Source of the DNA: CAZMMV01 sp964637035
Lineage (GTDB): Bacteria; Bacillota; Clostridia; Tissierellales; Tissierellaceae
Assembly (NCBI GenBank): GCA_964637035.1
Contig: CAZWTU010000003.1
Coordinates: forward strand, 1-64,000
Direction: 5' to 3'
Length of the DNA: 64,000 nucleotides
Below the pieces are notes generated by a model. The model saw only the letters and a program-made list of their open reading frames with translations. It was not told the origin of the DNA and searched no databases. How positions within the stretch are numbered: the first letter of the stretch is position 1; every line of letters begins with the position of its first letter. Below are positions 27,642-36,942 of this stretch, one piece after another. The translations under genes and the position numbers were made by a program.

Positions 27642-28136
27642 TTATTTCATCCTAAATTGTTCTTTAAATTTAATTGAAGCACCATGACATATAGCCACAG
27701 CTAAAGCATCTGCCACATCATCTGGCTTTGGTTTTTCCTCTAAGTTTAAAAGAATCTTTACCATTTCTTGAACCTGATTTTTATCTGCCCTTCCATATCC
27801 AACTACTGCTTGTTTTATTTGTAAAGGTGTATATTCATAAATATCTAGATTTTGATTTACACCTGCAAGTATTTCTACACCTCTAGCTTGTCCAACTGTT
27901 ATAGCTGTTTTTACATTTTTATTAAAAAACAATTCCTCAATTGCCAAGTCGCTGGGCCTATATTCTTTAATTATTTCTGTCAATCTATCGTATATAATCT
28001 TTATTCTATCAGGAAATAAAAGATCTGATTTGGTTCTTATGCAGCCGTAATCTATAGCTTTCACATTGTTGCCATTACATTCTACTATACTATATCCAAC
28101 AATGGCAATTCCTGGATCCACACCTAATATAATCAT
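27642..28136 (-). CDS. ruvC: Holliday junction endonuclease RuvC
   Basis: Cuts Holliday junctions. 164 aa with the four acidic catalytic residues in place: Asp7 (GVDPGI), Glu in LAIEELFF (about 67-68), and the Asp pair in KPDDVADALAVA near residue 140. First gene of the ruvCAB set. A candidate -10 (TACAAT) lies upstream without a clear -35. Confidence 0.98.
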   Translation of the reverse strand: MIILGVDPGIAIVGYSIVECNGNNVKAIDYGCIRTKSDLLFPDRIKIIYDRLTEIIKEYRPSDLAIEELFFNKNVKTAITVGQARGVEILAGVNQNLDIYEYTPLQIKQAVVGYGRADKNQVQEMVKILLNLEEKPKPDDVADALAVAICHGASIKFKEQFRMK

Positions 28137-28184
28137 AAACTACCCCTTTCTAACTTTATATACCATTGTATCATATTAGAACAA

Positions 28185-28213
28185 AAAAACTAAGTCAGAA
28201 TTTCTAACTTAGT
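28185..28213 (-). terminator. terminator of the BofC-like gene
   Basis: Twelve-base arms (28189-28200 / 28202-28213) with a run of seven T on minus, overlapping the stop codon of the upstream gene. Confidence 0.8.
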
Positions 28214-28809
28214 CAACTAATAAAATTTTCTAAAACATTAGATAGCTCATCCTCACTATCAACTACAATTCCTTTTTTAATCCTATCCTGATCTACTTCC
28301 ATAAGGAGCGATATAGGATAATCATCGAAAACATTGTTTAATACTCTTTGACCCTTATCATCAATTTTGAAGATTGCTATTTTCCCATCTTCTTCACCAA
28401 TAATATAGTGGTTTTCACATAAGTGGTCCTTACTAACACCTAAGCTTATCCTATTAGCAGAAAAAGAAATAATTCTTTGATTAGTAGAATTGTTTTCCAC
28501 GTATTCTTCAAAATCTTTTTTAGTCATGTTTACAAGTTTATCTTCTACTTTTCTGGTTTTATTTACTATATGGTTACATACAGTATAGTGAATTCTCTCT
28601 TCAATAATAGTATTAGGCGTAATTCTATTTTCTTCCTTTAAAATTTCTAAATCTGAAAACTCCTCATTAGATTTATTACTACCGTCTTGGTCTGCTAAAT
28701 CAACATTAGGTTCTATTTCACTTTTCATTAGTTGATAGCCTAATATAAAACTTGTAGTAAATAAAATTAAAGAAACAAGAAAAATAGGTATAAATTTATC
28801 CCTCTTCAT
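28213..28809 (-). CDS. BofC C-terminal-domain-like anchored protein
   Basis: 198 aa with one N-terminal membrane helix (about 7-26) and an external domain. The external part has the pattern ITPNTIIEERIHYTVCNHIV, then a C-terminal domain with HYIIGEEDGKIAIFKID. This resembles BofC-type proteins that control forespore-to-mother-cell signalling to pro-SigK processing in Bacillus. The call rests on remembered family shape, so the specific function is uncertain. Own terminator at the 3' end. Confidence 0.6.
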   Translation of the reverse strand: MKRDKFIPIFLVSLILFTTSFILGYQLMKSEIEPNVDLADQDGSNKSNEEFSDLEILKEENRITPNTIIEERIHYTVCNHIVNKTRKVEDKLVNMTKKDFEEYVENNSTNQRIISFSANRISLGVSKDHLCENHYIIGEEDGKIAIFKIDDKGQRVLNNVFDDYPISLLMEVDQDRIKKGIVVDSEDELSNVLENFIS

Positions 28810-28873
28810 ATTAATATCCCTCCAGACTACTCTTAGAAGGATATTATAACCATTTTATTAAAATTTATACTTA

Positions 28874-29512
28874 TTAACTAGATACTTCCCCTATTTTAAA
28901 TCCTGCCAATTGAATTTTTTCAACTATTTTATCCAATTCGCTGTCATCCACATCTATTCTAACAATCACTTGAATTAAATCTAAAACTTCAGGATCTACA
29001 GTTGTAAGATTCATAATATTAATATTTTCTTTTCTAATAACTTCTGTAAGTCTAGCTATTTGGCCAGGTAAATCAAACATATTAACTACAATTCTAGCAC
29101 CCTTATCTAAACCAAAGACCTCTGAAAATGCTTTAAATATGGCGTGATGAGTCAATATGCCTATGAATCTATCATCATGATTAAAGACCGGCAAAAAAGG
29201 AGTTCCTAATTCTTTTAGTAAATAAGATGCCTTTTCAATTCTTTCATGGCCGTAAATTGATTTGTAATCTTTATTATATACATCTGTTACTTTAGTCTCA
29301 GCAAGATAAACTTCCTTATCAGTTTTTGAACTTTCAAAATAAGTTCTATAAATCTTTTCTTTCATAACAATTCCCTTAAACTGATCCTTCTCAAATACTG
29401 GTAGTGATAGAAAGTTTCCACTTTCAATCTTTTCTAAAACACTTTTCAAGCTCTCATCTAATTGTACAGTAGTTAGTTTTTCCCTTCCTAGCATATGACT
29501 TTTAATAAACAT
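28874..29512 (-). CDS. Two CBS domains plus ACT domain protein (AcuB-like)
   Basis: 212 aa. A CBS pair covers about residues 1-130 (SLPVFEKDQFKGIVMK and FLPVFNHDDRFIGILTHH). A C-terminal ACT domain (about 139-210) starts ARIVVNMFDLPGQIARLTEVI. CBS pairs bind adenosyl ligands and ACT domains bind amino acids, so a sensor or regulatory role is likely, but the partner is unknown. SD GGGGGGAG. Confidence 0.85.
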   Translation of the reverse strand: MFIKSHMLGREKLTTVQLDESLKSVLEKIESGNFLSLPVFEKDQFKGIVMKEKIYRTYFESSKTDKEVYLAETKVTDVYNKDYKSIYGHERIEKASYLLKELGTPFLPVFNHDDRFIGILTHHAIFKAFSEVFGLDKGARIVVNMFDLPGQIARLTEVIRKENINIMNLTTVDPEVLDLIQVIVRIDVDDSELDKIVEKIQLAGFKIGEVSS

Positions 29513-29529
29513 ATTAACTCCCCCCTATA

Positions 29530-30264
29530 TTATCTATATCTTTTTAAGACCCTATCATTTAGACCATACCAATAGGCTTCATTGTATAGTTTCAAACAAT
29601 TCATCAAGACTACCTTTACAGTTTCTTTATATATATTATTTAGTTCTTCAAAATTCAGATATTCTTCATCATCTTTAATCTCGTATTTTTTTGAATCATA
29701 GTCAATAGTCAACTGTTTGTCTAGAAATTTATTTAAATTAAAAACCTTTACCTTCAAAATGGAATTGGTGTATTTAACTATTTTATTATATAAAGTTTTA
29801 TTAGTTTTTTCTTTCTTTTGTATTTCCTTGTTAATTTGTTTTCTAAATTCAATTACATCTTTGATGTTAGATCCAAAATGATGTAAATACTTCATATCAT
29901 ACAACTTGTCTACACATATTTCCTTTAAAGTAATCTTCTCTAATATATTTACCCAATAATTATTATAATAACCATGCTTGTACCCTTCTAAATAAATAAA
30001 AAGTTCTAGTCTATTGACCTCTTCATGAATTATTTGACTTAAATTTAATGAGATATAATGATTGTCTTTTCTTTCCTTTAAAAAATTATTTATCCTTCTT
30101 TTTAATTTGTTGATAGTTATGTACTTAGGACAAATGTTAGTTATATTATCTTCTAAATCATATAAATTAAGGAGTATATGTATGGAGTTTAAGTCATTCT
30201 TATATAAAAATTTATATATTAGTCCATCATAAATACTAGACATATTTCTATTTGCCAAGGCCAT
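29530..30264 (-). CDS. Hypothetical protein, unrecognised family
   Basis: 244 aa, rich in Asn, Lys, Tyr and Ile, with no signal peptide, no clear membrane helix and no motif I recognise. Predicted mostly helical by eye, with a charged middle segment (about 135-160) and two EExNxxYK-like stretches near the C terminus. ATG behind GGGGG. It lies 17 nt upstream of the CBS-ACT gene and may be cotranscribed with it. A TATAAT lies in the 167-nt region upstream but lacks a matching -35. Confidence 0.7.
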   Translation of the reverse strand: MALANRNMSSIYDGLIYKFLYKNDLNSIHILLNLYDLEDNITNICPKYITINKLKRRINNFLKERKDNHYISLNLSQIIHEEVNRLELFIYLEGYKHGYYNNYWVNILEKITLKEICVDKLYDMKYLHHFGSNIKDVIEFRKQINKEIQKKEKTNKTLYNKIVKYTNSILKVKVFNLNKFLDKQLTIDYDSKKYEIKDDEEYLNFEELNNIYKETVKVVLMNCLKLYNEAYWYGLNDRVLKRYR

Positions 30265-30431
30265 AAAATACCCCCTTCTGTTTATCAGTTGTTTGCAAAG
30301 TCATAAATATTAAATTAATTACTAAAATAATTAAGCCACCATTCAATATTATACTACATTATTCAACAAAAATGTTTAAGAATATATAATATATTTTTTA
30401 CAATAATTTAACATCTTCCTTATTTAACTGT

Positions 30432-30929
30432 TTATTTGTTTAATATTTTAATTATTGTACTATAGCTTGTATTATATTTAAAATCATAAACCCCATAGGA
30501 AAGCTTTTTATCCACTCCTTTACTTCTTGCTAATAATTTAAATTCTTCAATATCTCTTATAAGTCCAGCATCAAGTAATTTTCTCGCAATATCAGAAAGA
30601 TTTTCTCCTGGTTTAATTTCAATCTCTATTGAATCTTCATCGAACTTTTCCTCTGATTTGTCAACTTGTCCTATATCTTTTGCTCCTTCTTTTTCTTTAT
30701 CTTCTTTATTTTCTTCTAACTTTTCATCTTCAATCCCAATATCTTTGCTAACTTCTTTTTCTAAACTTTCCTTCAAAGAAACATATCCTAATTCCTTTGC
30801 TCTTTCTATGATGACTTCATCACTTACATCTTTATATCTAACTTCCGGAAATAAAAAATACAAACCACTAGCTAAAACAATTCCACAACCAATTCCTAAT
30901 AACAAATAAGCCAATTTTATTTTTTTCAT
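30432..30929 (-). CDS. Short YceG/MltG-like anchored protein, no catalytic domain
   Basis: 165 aa. N-terminal membrane helix (about 7-26), a low-complexity acidic/basic linker (about 52-98, rich in Glu, Lys and Asp), then a LysM-like domain (about 101-164, EIKPGENLSDIARKLLDAGLI). The last domain matches the N-terminal module of the lytic transglycosylase MltG, but the catalytic part is absent. Short forms of this kind are known in Clostridia. A peptidoglycan-binding role is inferred. Confidence 0.75.
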   Translation of the reverse strand: MKKIKLAYLLLGIGCGIVLASGLYFLFPEVRYKDVSDEVIIERAKELGYVSLKESLEKEVSKDIGIEDEKLEENKEDKEKEGAKDIGQVDKSEEKFDEDSIEIEIKPGENLSDIARKLLDAGLIRDIEEFKLLARSKGVDKKLSYGVYDFKYNTSYSTIIKILNK

Positions 30930-30947
30930 ACAATTCTCCTTAGTTAT

Positions 30948-32063
30948 TTAATTATAGAAGAACTTAATAGATATAATTCCTTTTATTTCATCTATTGAAT
31001 AATAATAAGCATTAAGTCCTATCTCTTTATAATATTTATGGCCAAGTTTTTCTACTATTTCATTTATTTTTATATCTTGAGTAAAATTTAAAACTTTAGC
31101 AATATATATTGTTCTACGGGATAACAAGGCATTTTCTATTTGATCTTCTAATTGTTTTTTTCCATTGACAATTAAATCATTATATACATAGTAATTATAC
31201 TTTTCTCCCCTTGCCTCAGGATATTTCCCCTTATCCCATTCATGGGTTATAGATAATTCTTGGTCATTTAAGTTGAAAAAGTTATGTCTGAGAATATCTT
31301 CTCCATCATCAGAAATAGGATCATTCCAAGTACTATCTACATGATAATATTCACCATCTAATTCTACTAAATTCCACGCATGGCTTTCTCCCTTAGATTC
31401 ACCTACTACTATCAAAGAATTTAATCCACAAGCATCTAATAAATACTTCATAGCCTTAGCATAGCTTTCACAAACCCCTACACCCAAGGATAGTACACCA
31501 TAGCTAGAATATGACTCAGGTGGAACCTGGCCATCAGTTAGTAGTCTTTTATCATATTCCCCTCTTTCAATTATGAAATCATGTATTTCAAGAGCTTTTT
31601 CATAATCAGACATACTAGTATTAATATGATTTTGTAAAAAAGATTGTTTTACCTTTTCTATTTCTCTTTGGTGTTCTAATATCTCTTCCCCTGGTTTAAA
31701 ATAAGACAATTCTAATTTACCAAAGGAATACTTAGCCCCTTTATAATACATGACCTTAGGATTATTATAAGATATATCTTCTAATATTTTAAATATTTCG
31801 TTTGGGTTTTTAAACAAAGAACTATTTAATAGACTAACTTCCCCTTTTCCATATAGAAGTGCTTGTTCTAGATCTTTATACAAGGCATCTTTATGTCTAA
31901 TATTAACAACTTCTTTGACCTGAATAGTATCTAAGTTTTCCAAATTGTCTAAGGATTTATGAACTGTTGAAAAATTAGCATTATTATTTTTCAACACAAA
32001 GTATGAAAAAACAAGAATGATAATAAATATTTCTATTAATAATATTTTTATAATTTTTTTCAT
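30948..32063 (-). CDS. Membrane-anchored transglutaminase-like cysteine peptidase-fold protein
   Basis: About 371 aa. N-terminal membrane helix (about 5-24), a linker, then a transglutaminase-core domain with triad candidates Cys198 (GVGVCESYAKA), His228 (ESHAWN) and Asp243 (YYHVDSTWNDP). This CHD arrangement is typical of bacterial cell-surface transglutaminase-like proteins, some acting on cell-wall peptides. ATG 32063 is the likely start, with AGGAG upstream. The substrate is unknown. Confidence 0.85.
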   Translation of the reverse strand: MKKIIKILLIEIFIIILVFSYFVLKNNNANFSTVHKSLDNLENLDTIQVKEVVNIRHKDALYKDLEQALLYGKGEVSLLNSSLFKNPNEIFKILEDISYNNPKVMYYKGAKYSFGKLELSYFKPGEEILEHQREIEKVKQSFLQNHINTSMSDYEKALEIHDFIIERGEYDKRLLTDGQVPPESYSSYGVLSLGVGVCESYAKAMKYLLDACGLNSLIVVGESKGESHAWNLVELDGEYYHVDSTWNDPISDDGEDILRHNFFNLNDQELSITHEWDKGKYPEARGEKYNYYVYNDLIVNGKKQLEDQIENALLSRRTIYIAKVLNFTQDIKINEIVEKLGHKYYKEIGLNAYYYSIDEIKGIISIKFFYN

Positions 32064-32136
32064 TACAAATTCATCTCCTATATAATTATAGTATATAATA
32101 AAAAAATCATTCATCCAAGATATATTATTGCAAAAA

Positions 32137-32160
32137 AAATAAACCTTATAAGGTTTATTT
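32137..32160 (-). terminator. terminator of the phospholipase C-like gene
   Basis: Perfect palindrome AAATAAACCTTA and its complement, followed on minus by a run of T. It lies 8 nt past the stop. Confidence 0.8.
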
Positions 32161-32167
32161 AATTATC

Positions 32168-32809
32168 CTAAGATTGGAATGCAAAATATCCTTCTATCTC
32201 TTTTGAATAAATGGATACAGTATCTAATATAAAGTAAGTTAACTTTATATTTAAGGATACGGCAAAATTTAAATCATTTCCAAATCCCTCTTTCATGGAA
32301 TATTCTTTTGTAACATTATTTATATATTCTTTTATTTTTTTCCTTAAGTCCATAACATTAATATCGTATATATTTAAATCATCACTATATATAACATTAT
32401 TTTTAAAATCATGCCCAAGTACATAATCATTTAATTTAGATTCATACCTAATATGCTTTATCATGCTATTATAAAAGGTCCACCTATTAGCATGTGGTAA
32501 ACAAACATAATCACTTAAATAATGTGAGATTATACCTATTTTTTTGCTAAGGACCTTGATAGTCAATGGATCCAATTTACTATTTAAATCTAAAAACCTG
32601 CTAAAGAATATAAGCTTCATAATCTCTTTTGAAATGTAATTTATGCTTTCATCCTTGTAGTGCCTAATTAGCCTATATTGAGGCAATATATCCGGAGCAA
32701 TTGCACCCCATGCCAATTTATCTATATCTAACTTTAAATCATAATTATCGTAAACATTATCATATATGTTTTTAGCAATTATTTTATGAGTATCTGCAAA
32801 TATTTTCAA
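32168..32809 (-). CDS. Zinc-dependent phospholipase C-fold protein
   Basis: About 213 aa (219 from the furthest in-frame GTG at 32827). It has the spaced His/Asp ligands of the zinc-dependent phospholipase C family: THKII, WGAIAPDILP, RHYKDES and SHYLSDYVCLPHANRW. No secretion signal is visible, so it is probably intracellular or its role differs from secreted toxins. The start is uncertain: TTG 32809 sits behind GGAAGGGG, while the upstream GTG lacks an SD. Single gene with its own terminator. Confidence 0.75.
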   Translation of the reverse strand: MKIFADTHKIIAKNIYDNVYDNYDLKLDIDKLAWGAIAPDILPQYRLIRHYKDESINYISKEIMKLIFFSRFLDLNSKLDPLTIKVLSKKIGIISHYLSDYVCLPHANRWTFYNSMIKHIRYESKLNDYVLGHDFKNNVIYSDDLNIYDINVMDLRKKIKEYINNVTKEYSMKEGFGNDLNFAVSLNIKLTYFILDTVSIYSKEIEGYFAFQS

Positions 32810-32950
32810 CACCCCTTCCACTTGCACCCTATCTGTTTCTAATAATATAACAAGTAAAAATTTAAGTCAAGATTTTTAATTTCCTGTATTAGCTTATTTT
32901 TCCATATAAATAAGAATTGAAAAAGGCTTATTTTTCAAGTTAAATATTAC

Positions 32951-33931
32951 TTATAATAAAAATATATTATTCCTTTTACAATCCTTTATTATTTCATCAG
33001 TCCAAACTGAAGCTTGAACCTCACCTATATGCCTCTTTTCCAAAAAATACATACAAATTCTAGATTGGCCTATTCCTCCCCCAACAGTATAAGGAAGTTG
33101 TCCATTTAATAAAAGATTATGATACTCTAATGATTTTCGATCTTCAGCCTTAGCCAATTTTAATTGTTTTTCCATAGTAACCGGGTCTACTCTTATTCCC
33201 ATACTAGAGAGTTCTAAAGCAGATTTTGTCACAGGATTCCAAAATATAATATCACCATTTAAATTCCAGTCATCATAGTCTGGAGATCTTATATCATGGG
33301 GCTTACCGGATTTCAAATCATTACCTATTTTGGATATAAATACAGCACCGTATTTTTCTGTAATTAGATGTTCCCTAAATTCTGGATTTTCATTAGGATA
33401 AATATCTTCTAATTCTTGACTAGTAATAAATTTAATTTCACTAGGTAGCTTTTCCATAAAAATACCAGGATAAAATCCATCTAAATATATTTCTGTTTCT
33501 TTAAAAACACTATATATATCTTTTACAATTTCTATTAAATAATTTTCTGTTCTTTCTTCCTTTGATATTACCTTTTCCCAGTCCCATTGGTCTACATATA
33601 TAGAATGAGTTGGATCTAATACCTCATCAGGCCTAATAGCATCCATATCTGTATATATTCCTTCGCCTATGTTAAATCCATAGCCTTTAAGGGCTAGTCT
33701 TTTCCACTTAGCTAGGGACTGAACAATTTCTATCTTCTCATCATATTTGGTAATTTTAAAAGATACAGCCTTTTCTACACCTGTAAGATTATCATTTAAA
33801 CCGCTTTCGGGTTTAACAAATAAGGGTGCAGATACCCTCATTAAATTTAAAGATTCAGCTAGTCTCTTTTCGAAATAATCCTTAATTAATTTTATAGCCT
33901 TCTGAGTTTCTTTCAAATCCATGGTCTTCAC
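32951..33931 (-). CDS. asnA: Aspartate-ammonia ligase (asparagine synthetase A)
   Basis: Makes asparagine from aspartate, ammonia and ATP. 326 aa, related to class II aminoacyl-tRNA synthetases. Conserved segments: VEKAVSFKI near residue 52, YVDQWDWEK, SSMGIRVD and the C-terminal GGGIGQSRICMYFLEKRHIGEVQAS. GTG start, 7 nt after AGGAGG. I looked for an asparagine T-box in the short leader and found none. Confidence 0.98.
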   Translation of the reverse strand: MKTMDLKETQKAIKLIKDYFEKRLAESLNLMRVSAPLFVKPESGLNDNLTGVEKAVSFKITKYDEKIEIVQSLAKWKRLALKGYGFNIGEGIYTDMDAIRPDEVLDPTHSIYVDQWDWEKVISKEERTENYLIEIVKDIYSVFKETEIYLDGFYPGIFMEKLPSEIKFITSQELEDIYPNENPEFREHLITEKYGAVFISKIGNDLKSGKPHDIRSPDYDDWNLNGDIIFWNPVTKSALELSSMGIRVDPVTMEKQLKLAKAEDRKSLEYHNLLLNGQLPYTVGGGIGQSRICMYFLEKRHIGEVQASVWTDEIIKDCKRNNIFLL

Positions 33932-33954
33932 TATTATTCCTCCTAAATGTCTAC

Positions 33955-33991
33955 TAAAAAACCTTTCATCCTATTTAAGGGACAAAAGGTT
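33955..33991 (-). terminator. yebC terminator
   Basis: On minus, AACCTTTTGTCC (33991-33980) pairs with GGATGAAAGGTT (33971-33960), followed by four to six T. It lies between yebC and asnA. Confidence 0.75.
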
Positions 33992-34034
33992 AAATATTAG
34001 TATAGTAAAGTTTAACACTGTAGTCAAGTGAAAT

Positions 34035-34772
34035 TTAATCTTCTTCTGGCATCTCCCAGTTGTGGTATACTTCCTGGACATCGTCGTTATCTTCAAGCAT
34101 ATCTATTAGCGCTTCCATGTTCTTTATATCCTTTGGGTCTGTTAGTTCTACTGTGTTTTGTGGGATATAAGTAAGTTCAGCCATGACAAATTCGTAGCCC
34201 GCTTCTTTAAGTCCATCACTAACACTATTGAAATCTTCTGGACTTGTTATTATTTCATATCCCTCTTCTTCAGATATAAAGTCTTCTGCTCCCAAGTCAA
34301 TAGCAGTCATGGTCAATTCATCTTCATCTATAGAATCATTTCTTTCTATAGCTAATATCCCTTTTCTATCAAACATAAAAGTAACACATCCCGATTGACC
34401 TAAGTTTCCTCCACCTTTATCAAAGGCATGTCTAACATCAGGTGCTGTTCTTTTTCTATTATCTGTTAAACACTGTACAAATACAGCTATCCCACTAGGA
34501 CCATAGCCTTCGTAGATGATTTCCTCGTAACTTTCACCTTCTAAAGCTCCTGACCCCTTCTTTACAGCCCTATCTATATTGTCATTAGGCATATTTGCAG
34601 CCTTTGCCTTTTCTATAGCAGCCTTAAGTGCTGGGTTATACTCTATGTCAGCTCCACCTTCCCTAGCTGCCACCATAATATATCTTCCTAGTTTTGAAAA
34701 CTCTTTTGCCCTTTTGGCATCTTCTTTACCTTTTCTATTTTTAATATTACTCCATTTAGAATGTCCTGCCAT
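34035..34772 (-). CDS. yebC: YebC/PmpR family protein
   Basis: 245 aa with the typical start MAGHSKWSNIKNRKG. Family members are DNA-binding regulators or, as shown for some, translation factors that help ribosomes at difficult motifs. The ATG at 34772 is chosen because AGGAG lies 10 nt upstream; an in-frame GTG three codons earlier is too close to it. Conserved GGNLG and EGYGPSGIAV segments present. Single gene with its own terminator. Confidence 0.95.
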   Translation of the reverse strand: MAGHSKWSNIKNRKGKEDAKRAKEFSKLGRYIMVAAREGGADIEYNPALKAAIEKAKAANMPNDNIDRAVKKGSGALEGESYEEIIYEGYGPSGIAVFVQCLTDNRKRTAPDVRHAFDKGGGNLGQSGCVTFMFDRKGILAIERNDSIDEDELTMTAIDLGAEDFISEEEGYEIITSPEDFNSVSDGLKEAGYEFVMAELTYIPQNTVELTDPKDIKNMEALIDMLEDNDDVQEVYHNWEMPEED

Positions 34773-35001
34773 TCCATTCACTCTCCTTCTTATATTAACT
34801 TCTATATTTTAGCACATATATATAATTTTTTCATTATCTTTAATTTTTCTTGAACTAAATTTACTAATTCACACAAATTTTATCCTTATTTTCCATTGCA
34901 ATCCTTTATTTATTCTAATTTCTCCAATACTTTAATATATGTATATCTTATTCCCAATTGGTAAGATTAATTATAATGATTATAACATAAAGGAGTAAAA
35001 T

Positions 35002-35361
35002 ATGGAAAAAAACAAAATAAAATTATTAAGTATTGGGCTGGTGACAGGAATAATCAATGGTTTATTTGGCTCCGGTGGTGGTATTATAATAGTACCTGCT
35101 CTAGTTTTCCTAATGGGATTAAATGATTATAAGGCCCATGCAACTGCAATTTCCATTATACTTCCCTTGTCTATTATAAGTACAATTATATACTTCTTTA
35201 ATGGAGTTATTCCATTTAAAATATTCTTATTAGTTATACCAGGAGGATTAGTAGGTAGCTATATAGGGGCTAAGACCTTGGATAAGATACCTATTCACAT
35301 ATTAAGGAAAATATTTGGCAGTATAATTATCTACTCTGCCATAAGGATGATATGGAAATGA
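35002..35361 (+). CDS. TSUP (TauE/SafE) transporter, N-terminal half-size subunit
   Basis: 119 aa with four hydrophobic segments and the TSUP repeat motif GIINGLFGSGGGIIIVPAL near residues 16-34. TSUP transporters are usually about 250 aa with two such repeats; here each repeat is a separate gene. Likely substrates are sulfite, sulfonates or other small sulfur anions, by family only. SD AAAGGAG. A TATAAT (34972-34977) lies upstream without a clear -35. Overlaps the second half gene by 10 nt. Confidence 0.9.
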   Translation: MEKNKIKLLSIGLVTGIINGLFGSGGGIIIVPALVFLMGLNDYKAHATAISIILPLSIISTIIYFFNGVIPFKIFLLVIPGGLVGSYIGAKTLDKIPIHILRKIFGSIIIYSAIRMIWK

Positions 35362-35714
35362 TTTTACTTATAATAGGTTTTTTCTCCGGTATAATTAGTG
35401 GAATGGGCATAGGAGGAGGAAGCATACTTATTCCTGCTTTAGTCATATTCCAAGGCTTAGGCCAGCAGGAAGCCCAAGGAGTAAATTTATCTGTTTTCCT
35501 TCCTGTCGCTATAGTAGCCTTAATAACCCATCATAAAAAAGGGAATATTGATTTTTCATTTGCTAAAACAATTATTGTAGGTGGAATAATAGGAGCTATT
35601 ATAGGATCCTTCCTAGCCCTAAAAATTGACCCCTTACAATTAAGGAAATATTTTGGATTTTTCTTGCTATTAATAGGAATATATGAATTGTTCTCTAGTA
35701 GAAAAACTAAATAA
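35352..35714 (+). CDS. TSUP (TauE/SafE) transporter, C-terminal half-size subunit
   Basis: 120 aa with the second repeat motif GIISGMGIGGGSILIPALV near residues 13-31 and four hydrophobic segments. It starts inside the end of the first half gene (ATG at 35352, or 35358) with AAGGA upstream. The two halves together equal one full-length transporter. This could be a genuine two-gene transporter or one gene split by a frameshift; the SD before the second ATG favours a real gene pair. Confidence 0.88.
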   Translation: MEMILLIIGFFSGIISGMGIGGGSILIPALVIFQGLGQQEAQGVNLSVFLPVAIVALITHHKKGNIDFSFAKTIIVGGIIGAIIGSFLALKIDPLQLRKYFGFFLLLIGIYELFSSRKTK

Positions 35715-35718
35715 TTAC

Positions 35719-35778
35719 ACGAAAATAAACATGCATAAAAGGATATTTGATACCCTTTGATACATGTTTATTTGTGAT
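35719..35778. terminator. bidirectional terminator after TSUP genes
   Basis: AAATAAACATG (35723-35733) pairs with CATGTTTATTT (35763-35773), with an inner AAAGG/CCTTT pairing. It lies between convergent genes (TSUP plus, CoA-binding protein minus). Confidence 0.6.
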
Positions 35779-35837
35779 ATTTGTAATCCTAGAATAATAA
35801 ATTATACTTGCAAGATTTTTGCTCTTAATCTTAAAAT

Positions 35838-36230
35838 TTATTCTTGAGCTTTTAATCTTGCATAGACACAATCATTATATAATATTTTAAAATCAAGCTC
35901 CTTAGCCTTTGCAATTACAGCATCGTTATGGGATCCTGGCTGGAACCATATATATTCTATTCCTGCTTCCTTAGCTTCATCCAGGGTTTTCATAGCTATA
36001 TTAGGGCCTACAACCATATCTAGAACATCTACCTTCTCAGGTAAATCTAAGACACTATGGTATATTTCATCTCCCTCTATTTCATCATAATTTGGATTTA
36101 CACCATATGTTTTATAGTCATTTTTCTTTAATATTTTCCATATCTTATATCCAAATCTATCTTTCCTGCCTGTAACTCCTGCAACAACCCAAGTCTTTTT
36201 ACCTAACATTTCTTCTTTAATCTTATCCAT
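35838..36230 (-). CDS. CoA-binding domain protein
   Basis: About 130 aa, a stand-alone CoA-binding (Rossmann) domain. Segments seen: VVAGVTGRKDRFGYKIWKIL, YGVNPNYDEIEG, VDMVV-like strand and WFQPGSHNDAVI. Resembles the CoA-binding part of succinyl-CoA ligase. Physiological role unknown. ATG 36230 lies 6 nt behind AGAGGTG. Confidence 0.85.
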   Translation of the reverse strand: MDKIKEEMLGKKTWVVAGVTGRKDRFGYKIWKILKKNDYKTYGVNPNYDEIEGDEIYHSVLDLPEKVDVLDMVVGPNIAMKTLDEAKEAGIEYIWFQPGSHNDAVIAKAKELDFKILYNDCVYARLKAQE

Positions 36231-36290
36231 CAATATCACCTCTTTAATTATGATATATATACCCTAACAAAAACTTTCTAATAGTTTATA

Positions 36291-36932
36291 TTATTTTTTC
36301 TTTGATCTTTTAGGAACATACTCCTGACCTATATCTTCAATAATACCATCCCCACTTGTTAAATCAGTTATCATATTGCAAAATTCATCTTTTTTATCCA
36401 CTTCTACATAAACAAATATATTTACCTTATCATCATAAACTGATTCACCTAGTATATAATTTTCATTAATAATATAATTTTCAACTTTACCATAGGAAGT
36501 GTAATCAATTCTTACTTTTAGTTTTTTATGAAGTATCATATTAACTATTATACTAGCTTCTATTCCTATTTTAGCACCCTTAGTATAGGCTCGTATTAGT
36601 CCACCAGCCCCTAGTTTTCTACCTCCAAAATACCTGGTTATAACAATAACCACATTTCTTAAATCTTCCTTTTTTATAACTTCTAAAGCAGGTATGCCTG
36701 CAGTGCCAGAAGGCTCTCCATCATCACTAAATCTCTGTATATTACTATTTTCTCCAAAAACATAAGCATATACATTGTGGGTTGCATCCCTATGTTTAGT
36801 CTTTATTTCTTCTATAAATTCTAGGGCTTCTTCTTCACTTTCAATAGGCTTAGCATATCCTATAAATCTAGACTTATTAATGATTATTTCATCTTCCCCA
36901 TACTTATATAAAGTTTTATATCTTGTATTCAT
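36291..36932 (-). CDS. YigZ/IMPACT family protein
   Basis: 213 aa. The N-terminal UPF0029 (IMPACT) domain has NKSRFIGYAKP, DATHNVYAYVFG, RFSDDGEPSGTAG and RYFGGRKLGAGGL, followed by a C-terminal DUF1949-like domain. Relatives are linked to translation or amino-acid peptide handling; function unclear. Lies 10 nt after the Nudix-like gene. Confidence 0.93.
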   Translation of the reverse strand: MNTRYKTLYKYGEDEIIINKSRFIGYAKPIESEEEALEFIEEIKTKHRDATHNVYAYVFGENSNIQRFSDDGEPSGTAGIPALEVIKKEDLRNVVIVITRYFGGRKLGAGGLIRAYTKGAKIGIEASIIVNMILHKKLKVRIDYTSYGKVENYIINENYILGESVYDDKVNIFVYVEVDKKDEFCNMITDLTSGDGIIEDIGQEYVPKRSKKK

Positions 36933-36942
36933 TTATAACTTC

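Noticed and set aside
34958..34986. Promoter TTGGTA-17-TATAAC before the TSUP genes
   Set aside because: Its transcription start would fall inside the Shine-Dalgarno sequence, so it could not give a usable transcript.
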